From NCBI GenBank assembly GCA_013397115.1, contig VWZW01006255.1:1310899-1374898 (forward strand): a DNA stretch of 64,000 bases, read 5' to 3'. The position numbers and the translations under genes are program-made. The notes below the pieces were generated by a model that saw nothing but the letters and a program-made list of their open reading frames with translations, made no database searches and was not told the DNA's origin. Origin of the DNA: Edolisoma coerulescens (lineage: Eukaryota; Chordata; Aves; Passeriformes; Campephagidae). Below, piece by piece: positions 24,257-36,120 of this stretch. Within the stretch, counting starts at the first letter, position 1, and each line of letters starts with the position of its first letter.

Positions 24257-26204
24257 TGAGCCGGTGTGCCAGGCTTAAGGACGGCTGGTAAAAGTTGTTG
24301 GAGCTGTCCCCCCACCCTTCAGTGTCTTTCTCACCACGAAAAGAATTAAAAGCTGAGCCAACAAATCCAGTGACATGGTAATGTCAGTGACTTTTATAGA
24401 CATCTAGAAGACAGTAGTTTTAGAGCTCAAGCATGCAGCATCAGAGACAGCAGTTTTTTGGTGGTTTTTTTTTTCTTTTTATAATAGCTAGTCTCACAAT
24501 TCTTCCTGTCCCCACTTCCCCCAGTCCCTGGAGAATGAGAGTTATGGAAATAACAACTCCTGAGACCATTTCCCAAGAACTCTGTGCCTTGGTCCACAAG
24601 AAATGCAATGCCAGATCCACCCACATCCGACAAGCGAGACATCCTTGTCGGAGCAGTTTTAGGAGGAGATGTTAGAGAGACAGAAATGTCACTGTACTCA
24701 TGTACAGAGCATGGATCCACACATGGAAGGCTAAGCTCCCTCCCCAGGGAAGATGTGTGAACTTTGCCCAATCTTTTCCCTGTGTTTGCTTTCCCCTCAG
24801 GATTACTCACCACCCAACACAGGGTGGGAAGGTCTGTCAGAGGTCATTCTCCCTCTGGACAGCAGTATGGAGTTCTGTGGCTCTCAGAGCCTGTCCATGA
24901 CCCGCTCACCCACCACTGCAGCCTCAGAGGGGACAGAGGGGCCACCAGGAAAGCCTCGGCTGCCTTGGGAATGGATACACAAAGGGCTGAGTCTCTGCCT
25001 CTGCCCAGGGCTGCTACCCTCCTACAGCACAAGTAGAAGGGACCACAGTGGTGGCCAACAGCTTCAGGAACACTGACTGCCCCCTTAAGTGGCATAAAGA
25101 ATAAGAAAATCTGAGAAATTTTTCAGTCTCAGAAAGATCTCATGATAGATCCGTTGAGAGATTGTGGGGAGGCAGATGTGCTGGCTGGTGGCATGAGACA
25201 CGGATTGGAAGGAGAAGACTCAAAAGAGGGAAGTGACTGCACGCAAGGGGTCACTGAGCTGCTAGCTGGGGCACTGGATGACAGTGAATGGATGGTGTGT
25301 CACAGTGTGCCACAAGCTCAATATTGCAGAGGGGACAGTTGTACAATTAAACACTCAAAATCCATCTAAACTTCACATTTAAATAGTCTGAATGCAAGCG
25401 CTTAAGAGAGCAAGACTGTCTTCAGAAAACTACAGAACTCAGGCTCCCAGGGCTCCCTGACATCTCAGCAGCTACCACACTCCAAGCAGAAAGCCATCTG
25501 TTAGGGATTGCTCTCCATCCGTGCTTCCCTGTCCCTGTGACCCCACTCTGTGGGAGAGGGGACGTTCAGAGAGGACAAGCAATGGCAGAGGGGTGCCACG
25601 GAAACAGTGGTACAATGCATTTCAGTGGCCCCTGAAATCGAGGTGCTCAAGATTTCATTCTTCCATTGGATCCTCAGGCTTTTTATAATTTCAGGGATGA
25701 GACCAATTTAATTTTTATAGAGATGTGTAATCCGCCATTTCAACACACTAATTGAAATAGGCTGACATGCAGCTATGTGCCCTATGAGCCTTCCAAAGCA
25801 CATATCTTGGCACTTTCCACCAGAGGCTGAATGACATGGCTGGATACCGTACCAGATCCTCTGTGTTTACAGGCCTCTGTTTCTACACTATTATTTTGAT
25901 TGCTGGCTTTACCAACAAACATCCAAGAGGCAGAATCCACTTGGAGAAAATAACAGAAAGCAGAGCTGAAACAGATTTTAAGAGGTCAAAAATCAACTGT
26001 ACCTATGCTATTTTTCACAGATGTTTATTTAACTACTTCGTAAAGTCCTTCAGCAGTGGAAATGCACACATTTTCCCAATGTCATCTGATCTGTTCTTTA
26101 ATTATGACTTTTATAATGCCTAACCTAAATTTTTCTTCGAGTAAACTAAGTCTATATTTTCTTATCAATTGAGGGGAAAAAATGTTAACTAATTTCTTTC
26201 CTTT
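24257..26204. other. No gene recognised
   Basis: Somewhat GC-richer than average between 24500 and 25300, where several frames are open on both strands at once, which points to composition rather than coding. No repeat family was recognised. A weak CTCF-like CCACCAGAGG occurs near 25817. Confidence 0.4.
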
Positions 26205-26905
26205 CTTCAGCAACTTTTTAGATATTTGAAGATTTTTAAGCTCCCTTCTGTACACTGTAAATAGCCCCCATCCTTCCAATTTCCCTGGTTCTGACCACTT
26301 GGCTCAGGATTCTCTCCTTTGCTTCATGTCCTTTTTGTAATGTAATGCCCAAAGCTTGTCCATGCTGAGGAAGGTAGGAGGACATATACACCTGTCTTCA
26401 AGGTTACATTCATTAAAAAAAAAATTCTCAGTAGTACATTTTTCTTTTTTACAACATTGTGTCATTGAAGACTTAAATGCAGGTTTAATCCATCATAACT
26501 TCTCTATTATTTTCTTTAGAATCAAATGTTTTACCCTCCATTCTGCAGCCAGCTTTTTCTCTGTATAAAAAGTACCTTTTATTTTCACTCCACGATGGAT
26601 AACATTTTTTCCAATCATTTCTCCAGTCTGATTTCCAGTTCCACCTTCCAACAGCTCTCCCAGGCTCACGTTCTTTGCGGTTGTAATGAGTATATTTGGT
26701 TCTTGCACCCAGGACGCTACTGACACTGATCAGTGAGAACAGACCACAGCACAGGGTCCTGCTTGGTGCAGATTTCCATTTGAACACTGAATATATTTCC
26801 ATTGATAACCGATCTCTAAATATTCTTCCAACCAGGAAAATACCCATCTTTTGGAAGGTTTCATCAAAACTGTGTTTCCTTAGTTTTTTTAATGAGTTTA
26901 TCAAG
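26205..26905 (-). mobile_element. CR1-type LINE fragment (3' part of ORF2 region)
   Basis: The plus strand reads as the reverse complement of a sauropsid CR1 LINE. In order it matches the recalled consensus at the TTAGATATTTGAAGA segment, the CATGTCCTTTTTGTAATG segment followed by TGCCCAAAGCTTG, and the GTTTAATCCATCATAACTTC segment. Further matches are CATTTCTCCA.TCTGATT, the AACACTGA..CCATTGATAAC segment and CTTCCAACCAGG. The last match is the segment ending TGTTTCCTTAGTTTTTTTAATGAG. Small indels and many substitutions make it old and inactive. The open frames inside it are decayed LINE sequence. CR1 elements retrotranspose through their own reverse transcriptase, but nothing functional is encoded here. 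Confidence 0.8.
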
Positions 26906-29140
26906 AGTTATCAAGAGAGGGAGAGGTTAAATGGGGTTTGAGGTATTTGTTATTTTTCCTATAAGACATTTAATAATTCCTGATGAGGCCTATGTGCATA
27001 GTGAAACAGTCTCAGAAACCTTACTTAAAGCCAAGTTCCCTGATCATGTTACTGGACCAGTGCAGCTGCTAAGAACATCCCCATGACTCCAGCTGACATG
27101 AGAGTACTGTCTGTACATATGCTGCAGAGTGTATTGCAGACATGAAGACAAATGCAGTGAGGTGGGGCAGAGACATCACCTCCTGAAAGACAGAGGGACA
27201 GAAAACTGACTCATACTCAGAACTTGTGTGGTTCCATCCCAGCTTTTCTCTTACTATTACTCTTCAAACTGAAACTGTACTCTTAGAGATGTGAACGTGT
27301 TAATAAATTTCAATATATTTTTACAGACACTTGATTAGAGCTTCACAGCACAACTACTAAAAGCATGGATACAGGCATAATCTTTCCCTCACAAGGAGGT
27401 AAATCTTTTTTGAAAGGAAACTACCTGCCCATACATGTGGTTAACTATAAGAAAATAATTTCATTAGGAAAATTATAAGTCATACTTCTCAGAAAGCCAA
27501 CTCTTGACAACCAACTGAGCATATGTTTAAAGAGCAGAGTCACAGAAATATAAACTAAAATGTATACATTGGGAAATAAATTAGAGTTCAGTAATTAATG
27601 TGAATTGTAAAATCTCATGTTACTCAATGACAGCAATTACCATTAAAAATTTTTATTATTCACATTTAAAATACCAGCAATCTAACAGGCCTCTAAAACA
27701 TCTCTTTTGGTTGCTAGTTTAATTATCTTTCAGCTATATAATCATTCATTTCACAAATTAAAAAAGAAGAGTTTACATACAGGGGAAAGCGCTGTAGCAT
27801 GGTAGAATTTCTTGGGAGGAATTCAGGCAACCAATTTTAGTTCATTGCTCAAGCTGCCAACTTCACAAAATGCAGGTATGGGAGCCCAGTTTCACCTATG
27901 GTGAAGCTGAGGAGCCAGCCATGAACTTCTGATCCATATGCTAGTTTAATTGCTGTAGGATCACTGAGGACTGCTGCTGAGGCTGAAAGCCATGCTAGGA
28001 GAATTGCTTAAAGTCCCAGACGGAAAATGAAGACAAGAATTCACCTCAACTGCTTACTGAGGACATCAACTATATACCTCCTGGTGCTTTATCTTGGCAT
28101 TTCAAGAGAAGAAAAGATCCTAGCTCTTCAGAATCAATGACACACATTTTTCGGTTTTCCAGTCTTTTGTCTTTCCCTTCTGTTTTGATCCAGCCTGCCA
28201 CAATGATGTCATTTACCTTTCTGGTCAGAGGCACCACCACAAATTGTCTCAAGTTCTGCCATATTTTCAGAATGACACACTTTTTTCCCAAAACTTATCT
28301 GATAGTAAGTGGTATGTTATTGGTTATACCTTGTCAGTTTGATATGTGCTAGTGTATGAAAAAGGGGCTCTATTAATTCACTGAAAATGAGAGCAAATAA
28401 AACTATCTACATAGAAGCTCCATGAAGGGAAATAAATAACTTGTTTTACCATAATGGTCCTTTAACCCTGTTTTCCATTATTTTGATTTTACTTGAGTTC
28501 TTCAATATATCTTGCATTCCTACACATCTCTTACGTAGTCGAGAAAGCCTTCTTTGCAAAGAGAAGCGCATGCCTGAAATGTTCTTTCCCCCACTGGGCA
28601 TCCAACAAACATATTAGTTACCTTAAATTAAAAGGAAACACTCAATAACAAGGTATACAGGGACGTATCTGCAGCAATCCAAAGCGGCAGATGGATTTGA
28701 ACCCTAATATAAAATTTCTCTATACATGCAAGGTGCTATGGGCCAGTGGAACACCCGGGCTGCTGAAATATGAGGCACAGTGTGTGTGAGCTACACTTGT
28801 GTCTGTAGGAGCCACTTGCATGGAGGGGTGCCCGTTACTGGAATCAGGATTCACCAGCTCCCTCCTTTGCCTCCCATTGAAGAGGGCAGGACAGTGCAGG
28901 AAGGGGGAAAAGAGACAAGAGATATTCAAACCATCTGAAATGAGAGGAATTAATAAATATCTGTCTACTAGCCATAGACAGTGTGTAATTTACTGAAATA
29001 AACATTACTTGCATTCCTGAAAAAACTCAGAATCCAAAGAATGTGAAATACCAGTGGAATAAAAACTTCTAGGATCTTGAAAGGGTCACAACAGAGACCC
29101 ATGATAGGGGCATGAAAAACATGATAGCGTCAAAGGCAGA
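26906..29140. other. No gene recognised
   Basis: AT-rich sequence without recognisable exons, RNA genes or further CR1 sequence. Confidence 0.5.
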
Positions 29141-29179
29141 GTGAGTGATGCCAAAAATGTTTTTTATTTGCAGCAGTTT

Positions 29180-29535
29180 GTATTTTCAGATCTCATTTCT
29201 CCCCTTGGAGTGTTTTGGTGGAGAGGGGCTCTGCCCGAGCCGCGCAGCGAGGATGGAAGCACCTGCCTGCGTGGGAGGGCCTGCGCCATTACAGCAGACA
29301 TCCAAAGGGAAAACAGATTTCCCTGCTCCAAGCTGGATTGTCCTACAGTCTGTTGCATTAATAGCATAAACAAATGTCTACAATAGCCCTCGCTCTTCTG
29401 CTCTGAAAGAAATAAGAAAAGACCTTTCTGAAGCTTCTAGGGAGAGAGACAAGGAGGGCAGAGCAGCTTCCCTCTCGCTCCTCTGACTGATGTCACCATT
29501 CCTGTGGCCAAAACATGTTTGTTGCTAAGCAACTA
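29180..29535. promoter_or_regulatory. Candidate cis-regulatory block with a strong RFX-like site
   Basis: A short GC/CpG-enriched patch (29220-29290) is followed by a TGATGTCA CRE-like motif near 29489 and by GTTGCTAAGCAAC at 29521-29533. The latter is an inverted repeat of GTTGCT around one base and resembles the X-box bound by RFX factors. The cluster lies in otherwise plain AT-rich DNA. Regulatory function is inferred from motifs only. Confidence 0.3.
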
Positions 29536-32500
29536 TGTATGTATGACACTCTTCTGCTTCCATTTGGGATTTAACATATGCATTTTCACTTTCATCTCTG
29601 ATGCATACTTACGTTTGTTTGCAGTGGGTGCCAGAGTGAATGGAAGCTGTCCAGTACGGGATATGCATAAGAACTGAAAGGCACACACAGTGATTTACCA
29701 ATGTGCATCATTGTTTCGCAGCATAGTTCAATGGGAAACCCACTGAGTGCCATTCACCAGCAGTTGGGACAATTTTTTCATTCAGGATTGATGCTGGTTG
29801 CTGTATAGCAGCTATTGGTTCAAGAAGTGCAGCAGTTCTCAGATGTCATGAGGAAACAGTGTGGGGATAGTCTGACTGTTAATTATTGAAGATGGATTCT
29901 TTCTATGATGATAAAAGAAGTCCATTCTTTCACCTGAAGTTTTCTTTTTTGTGCATAAATCCACTTTTTTCTACACCTCTCCCACTTACTTGACAGGCAA
30001 TTAAAAAAAAAAAATCAGCTTTTTCTTTTGAATTGCATGCAGATGACCCAAATCAGTAGCACCCATCACTCGCATTTTTCTATGAATCAAATCTAAAAAG
30101 AAATGAAAAGAGGGTAAAGAGAAAAAGAAGGCAGGATGTCAGAGTTCCTTTATATTACAAACATTCTGTAACAGAAGAAAAAAAATCGGTTTTAAAAAAC
30201 CACACATCTATTACTCTGTAATGAAATTATAAGAGAATGCTATTAGTCATGTCTGTACATTTATCCACATTGTGAGTTCAATAATTAAATTAGAAGATGT
30301 GACATGGAGTTTACTAAACAAAAATCCATGCTATAACAAAAAGGGTTTGGTATTGTCTCTATTAATAAGCATTAAAGAATAAAACATTGGAGGAATTCTT
30401 GCAGTCTAGATCATTTAGGTTTTGTTATGCTTTTCAGTTTAGCCTTATTTCCCACTGGAAGTTTCTCTCTAAGCATAGTCCTAGGATTATCATCACATAA
30501 CGAAAAAAAATACTAAACTCAGTTTGTTACTGGTTTTTCCTCCTTTCTCCTCCCTGGAAGCCAGGACAGGAGAGGGAGCACAGAAAGGAGTCGAGGCAAC
30601 ATTAACACCAGCCACAGCTGTTACAGCCTCTTCTCTGAGGGAAGACTGAAGGTTTTTTCTTTCCCCTGAATCTCATGAAAAATGAACTTATAAAAAGGAA
30701 TATTATAGGACAGCAACTTGCTTGCCCACTTGTATGCCTTGATTCAGGGCTATCTCAGTTGGAAGAAAAACTTTGCTCTGGGTGTGCAGCACTACAATGG
30801 GTTAGGGTGTGGTAGCTCTCTCCCATGACCTGCTCTTCCACAGAAGACGGGTAATAATTCAGTGTTATTTTATGTGCTGGCCCCTCGTGCTCTGTGAATT
30901 TTCTGCATCCCAGGTCTACGCAGAGCCTTCAGCTGGAGCACTGATGGCAAATCCATGCCACGGAAGAGTGCCTGCTACACTGCTGGATTGCACAAAACAG
31001 GCTGCACTGCAAGCAAGAATCGGACTCGACAGTTAAAAAGAAATTTTTTTTTTTTTTAATAAAAGAGGCAATTTTAAAAAGCCAGCTGTGCTACACCTTT
31101 AAACTGTCCTGAGTCAGGAATCAGCTGTTGCTTGAAAGTTGCCTTCATGCAGGACAATCTGCATTTAGCACTTCCCCACTGGCCTCGGGGCCACACAGCA
31201 GCTCTGCAGGTAACAGAACTGGTGGCAAACACAGATTGCCTTCAGCTGATGCTTGCACGAGTTAAACTGTTCTCGAGAGCCACAGAAATGTCCCTGCTTG
31301 CCCCTGCCACTGTATGCATACACTCCCAAAATTTGAAATTCATTGCACAACTGAAGGACTGGCAGAAGCTTCTACATTTGACTTTTGATCTCTGGACATT
31401 TTGCCATCCGTTAGAAAAGCACTGCTTTCCTGATTCACATTCCTGGTGCATTTGAGTCTACCCAATATTAAAAGAGAGTGTAGCTTAGAGGATGGTTTAT
31501 AATACTATGTACATCTGTATTTCTACCACAGTATCCAAGAGGATGATCAGGACTCCTTTTATATTCTTAAATTTGCTTTAAAATATAAAAAACAAGAAGT
31601 AGCTTCAGTCCATGTTATTTTTTAGCCAACAGAGCAGCATCTTAGCAATTCAAGTTGGTATCCACAGTGACATGGCCAGGTCAAAAAAACCAGCATCTTT
31701 GGTCACAGCTAAAGCTGGGGTTATTCTAGAGGCACATCCCAAAGCACCCTCCATGCTTAGTGAACATACCCCTCTCTTCTACAAATTAGCACATCACCTG
31801 CTAATAAAATAACAGCAATATTTAGAGTACCAGTAAAAGTATTATTTCTTCCATTTCAGAAGTCATCCTGAAATGTTCAGCTGCAGAGGTGATTTTTCAT
31901 TGTTTTCCCCCAGAGTCTACATTTGGGGAGTATTATGGAAAGCTGAAGCTAACACAGATGCACACATTCCAGGGATTCATGCGAAGTCCTGCCACTGCAA
32001 GCCCAACTGAGGCGATGAACCTTTGTGGACCTTCCAGGAAGCTTGAGAATTTTGTTGCCAAGTTCAAACAGCTCTAAAATACGTAAGGAAATGAGATCCC
32101 ATGGTATTTATACAAATTCCCATGTCAGACATAAACGGCTACCTTTGTCTACTGTTCAACAAAAAAACAAACTTGCATGAATCTTTCCCAAATGTAGAAG
32201 TGGTTATATCATTATAGTGCTAAATCTGGCAAAAGGTACATGAAGTGTGTGTGCAGAGACTGCTTTTGGGGTTTTGGAAGGGTAAAGGTGTTGCTGTGAT
32301 ACTACATTTTTAAATGTGTTTTATCTCCTGTTGCCTTCCTTTTAATGTATATTTATGTATTATTTATACATATATATATCTAAGAGATAGTCACAAAATC
32401 AGTAATCACATAGCACTCTAATACTAGCTGTAACTTAGCAGATATACAGAATAGAATGCTTTTTTTGCTTCTCGTGTTTATTTTTTTTTTTTTAATATCT

Positions 32501-35150
32501 AACAATTCATCCTGCCTTTAGGAAAATATTCATGAAGCAAAACTGGCAATAGAAAAATAATTATTTGAAAAACATTATATGAGGTGAGTTGTTGCTTCCC
32601 TACTGGATGCCAGTTTAAATTGAGCTAATTTGTTTTACCAGTAGCTTAAGAAAACCCCAGCACAGCAGCATGACAATTATATCCAGGTGCAAGGACTTAA
32701 TTCAACAAATTCTAGGTGGATCCTTCCAGTCAGCTCAGTGGGCCCCATCCTCAGCTGTGGCTAAGAACAGATGCCCTTGAAAAAAAAAAAAACAAAACAA
32801 AAACTCTGTAATCACGATCCATTGAATCTTTGAACAGTGAAGCTGAAATGTGTCCAAAAAAAAAAAAAAAATTATATTTCTATGTCCAGAGTATCAATTG
32901 AAGCATGATTGAGAAACAAGAACGTCTGAAGACATAAATCTGAGAAAACAGACGCTTTTTGCACTATTGTTACATTACAAATGTACAAACAATAGCTCAT
33001 CTACAAAATATAAGACTATAGTTCACCAGATCTCTAGGATTTAAAAGCGAAACCTGAAAAATCAAAGTCAAGCCTAGCATTCCTGATTTGGGCAACACTT
33101 TAATAAAACAATCAAACTGCAGGGCTTGCTGTTTTAGTTGGTCTATGTCTCGACAAAATAGAAGTTAAAACATCTTCAAAGGCAAGAATTCGGGGAAGAA
33201 TTCAGCGTAAACCAGCACCACATACGTATAGATCATAATACAAAAAAATTAGATTTGTAGGGGGTCTTGATCCTTTAGGAGCCAACAACTGCACAAGTAT
33301 AATAATTTTCAAGCTTCATTTTTGACAACCTTCAGTAACACACTAATGGTCTCTTCTTGACTCGGGCAAAACATAGATTAAATTCAAACAGAAAGATACT
33401 TTTATAACACTTTGTTTACATATTATTTATTGCAATGGGTTAAGAACAGGAAACAATTTACATCTAAACCCACAGTGTCATATGCTTATTTAATTGCTGA
33501 AATACTCCCAGATGTGTACATGTTTTACTGAATTGTGCACAATGTACAGTTACAGATAATCATTAAATTAGCAGGAACAACAACTAAAGTTCATAAATGC
33601 ATTTGTATCAAAAATACTGTATATGTGTATGCATGCCTAAATGGATAAAGATGGCATTTTTTGGGAATTTAGCCTTATTTTGTTACCATTTTTTATTGTC
33701 ATCAGAATTCATGTATTCTAATTTTTGAATAATATTGCAAAAGATATTTTCTCTCCTACAATTTTTACAATCAGGAGTTTACAAAATACATCCCAAAAAT
33801 GCAGCATTTTGTGTTATTAAGAATTTCAACTTTAACTAACACTAATTAGAGGTATACCAGATGACTCTGATTAAACTAGTGGGTAGTGCTTATTCAGATT
33901 TAATGTGAGCAATCTGGACATTTTGAAAAACAGCCAAGCTGGGCTCAAATAAAAACCTGCCAAAAATCCAAACTCTGAATTCAGTCAGGCATGTAAGACT
34001 GGTTCCCATGAACATTAAAAATAAAATTAAAATCAGTTGGAAGTCTTGGTTTCCTTCAAACAAGCGAACAACCTCCCATACCCTCAAGAAATATTTCTGC
34101 CCTGTACAGGCTGCCCTTTCAAAGCCACCTCTCAGCACCCAGAACAAACCAGGGAAGAAGCAGCAAAGAGAGGTTACTGTTTTTGTCGAGTGTATCAGCT
34201 CTGACGTTGCTGGGTACTGGTTCCTAGGTGAGGATGGAGGCAGATACGAAAGAGGGCAGCTGCCAGTTGAAACACATTTTCCAAGACTGTCATCCAGAAA
34301 TCGAGAGACATGCTTTTCACTAGCTTTTAATCTAAAACACACTGTACAGAGACATATCTTATTCATCTGAACCTTTGAACATCTGATGTAAGGTGAGATT
34401 TAGGAATCCAATGTAGAGGGGCTGAGTTTTCTGCTGGTGTAAGATGACATAACCACTTCAGATAATGGACTTGTGGCTGCTTAAATGCACATTTGGATTT
34501 TATAGAGTCCCCCTCTCCCATATTGTTCACTTGCAGTGCATGTTTTCTATTTATGCTGGCATCAACTTGGAAAGAAAAATCAGAATCTAACCCACTGTGA
34601 GATAGTGTATCTTAACTAGTGCTCAAATACAGCTAAATCCATCAATTTGGGTAAATTTAAGAACATAAAGGTCTCAGGTCAAAATTCAATGGGTATTCAT
34701 CTCTTCTTTTACACATAGCTCCAAAATTCATAGTTTCAAAGATGAGAACACTGAAGAGTTAAGAAAAGGGCCACTTTTACACTGTCTATTGCTGTACTGT
34801 GTGAAGTACAGGACTCCTCCAGGTGAGCTTATTTTCTAAAGCTGTATTTCTTTAACCCAAGATGCCTAAAGACAGGTAAGGACTCTACAGATGTTAATCC
34901 AAACCACCCTGGGCATATTAAGGTTTGCTAAAGTGAAAATGTGCTTTGAAAGGCCAAAGGGTCAAATATTTAAGATGTTTAAGATGTCTATTTCCTACTG
35001 GTGAACAACCAAATTATTGGATTTCAACAAGGCTTCTGAACTACGCTATTTGAAAAAGAATCATGCTCTCAATCAGTGTAGGTTTTAAAGAATTACCACT
35101 AGATTTTTTTAACTCTATTTCAAAAATAAATTGCTGCCTTAAACAAAAGG
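29536..35150. other. No gene recognised; several homopolymer tracts
   Basis: AT-rich sequence. Homopolymers lie at 30003-30014 (A), 31044-31057 (T), 32780-32792 (A) and 32856-32871 (A, 16 nt). An AT-rich, alternating stretch spans about 32335-32385. A long minus-strand frame at 33890-34366 overlaps an open plus-strand frame and shows no domain. Confidence 0.5.
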
Positions 35151-36120
35151 CAAGATCTTGCTTTATTAAATATTAATTTTTAAGAAACTTTAGGTGTATT
35201 CTTTATGCTTTCTTTGAATGGTAAGAATGTATTAGTCTATTGGACACTTCCCACCTTTAAACCTTTTAATTCTGTATGCAAATATCAGTTCAAAATTGAA
35301 CAGGCACAGGCAGGAGATTTTTTTCATCTGCAGTACTTTTTAACAAGTGAAATTGCTGAAAAAGAAGTTAGGGGTTGAGATTTTCAAACTCACGCTTATA
35401 TGAAATGAAATTTATGTTCTAATTCTGGTTTGAAAATTCATCTGTCAAATAAGAACATTTAACAATAAACTCATATCTCTAAAGTAGGTTTCACCAAAAA
35501 TATGTAGTTTGTGTAGGATTAGCTTTTTACTTATTACTGTATCAGTCTGTTGAGGAAATGTTTTAGAAATAAAAACTGAAGAATAAGTAAAATTAGCATA
35601 TGATTAGAAAATAAGTTCCTCTACATTTTTCTGATCAATTTCTAAAATAATTTTAGCAGTGCTCAACAGCGCAGTTTGTTTTTGCTTCCAACACTGTTCC
35701 AAGTATCTATTTTAGCCTATATTCCACAATGGATGATTACATCTATAATCATTATTGGTCATTGGTCATTAATTTATTTCAGAGTACATACCTCTGTGGG
35801 CAGTAATTACTGCACAGCCTTCAAAGAGATATCATTAACAAAATGAGAAGATAGAAAATATGTTAATTACTGTAAATATTCTTCTGGTTTCTCCCTGGAA
35901 AAAACAGGCCTGGAGATTAAGATCATGTGTAATTCTTTCTTAGACAATATCACGTAACTTATAAGAATGAAAACTAAAGAATATTACAGGGCCAAGAAAG
36001 AGGATGACTTTCAGCAATTTCAAGTTTCATTTTGACATCTTACAAGTACTTTCATGAATCAAAATAAATACAAATATTGCATTGAGTCTAATTCCCAATA
36101 CTTTCAGATTAAAACCGTTT
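35151..36120. promoter_or_regulatory. AT-rich block with homeodomain-type palindrome
   Basis: Very AT-rich sequence containing a perfect 14-bp palindrome, GCAGTAATTACTGC, at 35800-35813. It is preceded by a tandem TTGGTCATTGGTCATT at about 35755-35770. TAATTA cores in inverted repeats suit paired or homeodomain dimers. I see no exon or repeat here. Conserved non-coding function is possible but unproven. Confidence 0.25.

Noticed and set aside
26485..26904. Minus-strand frame of 139 codons
   Set aside because: It lies inside the decayed CR1 fragment and is not a cellular gene.
31165..31455. GGGCCACACAGCAGCTCTGC, which resembles antisense MIR
   Set aside because: Only one short block fits; the rest of the MIR order is absent.
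33890..34366. Minus-strand frame of 158 codons
   Set aside because: An open plus-strand frame covers the same bases, the composition is hydrophobic and cysteine-rich, and no domain or splice context is seen.
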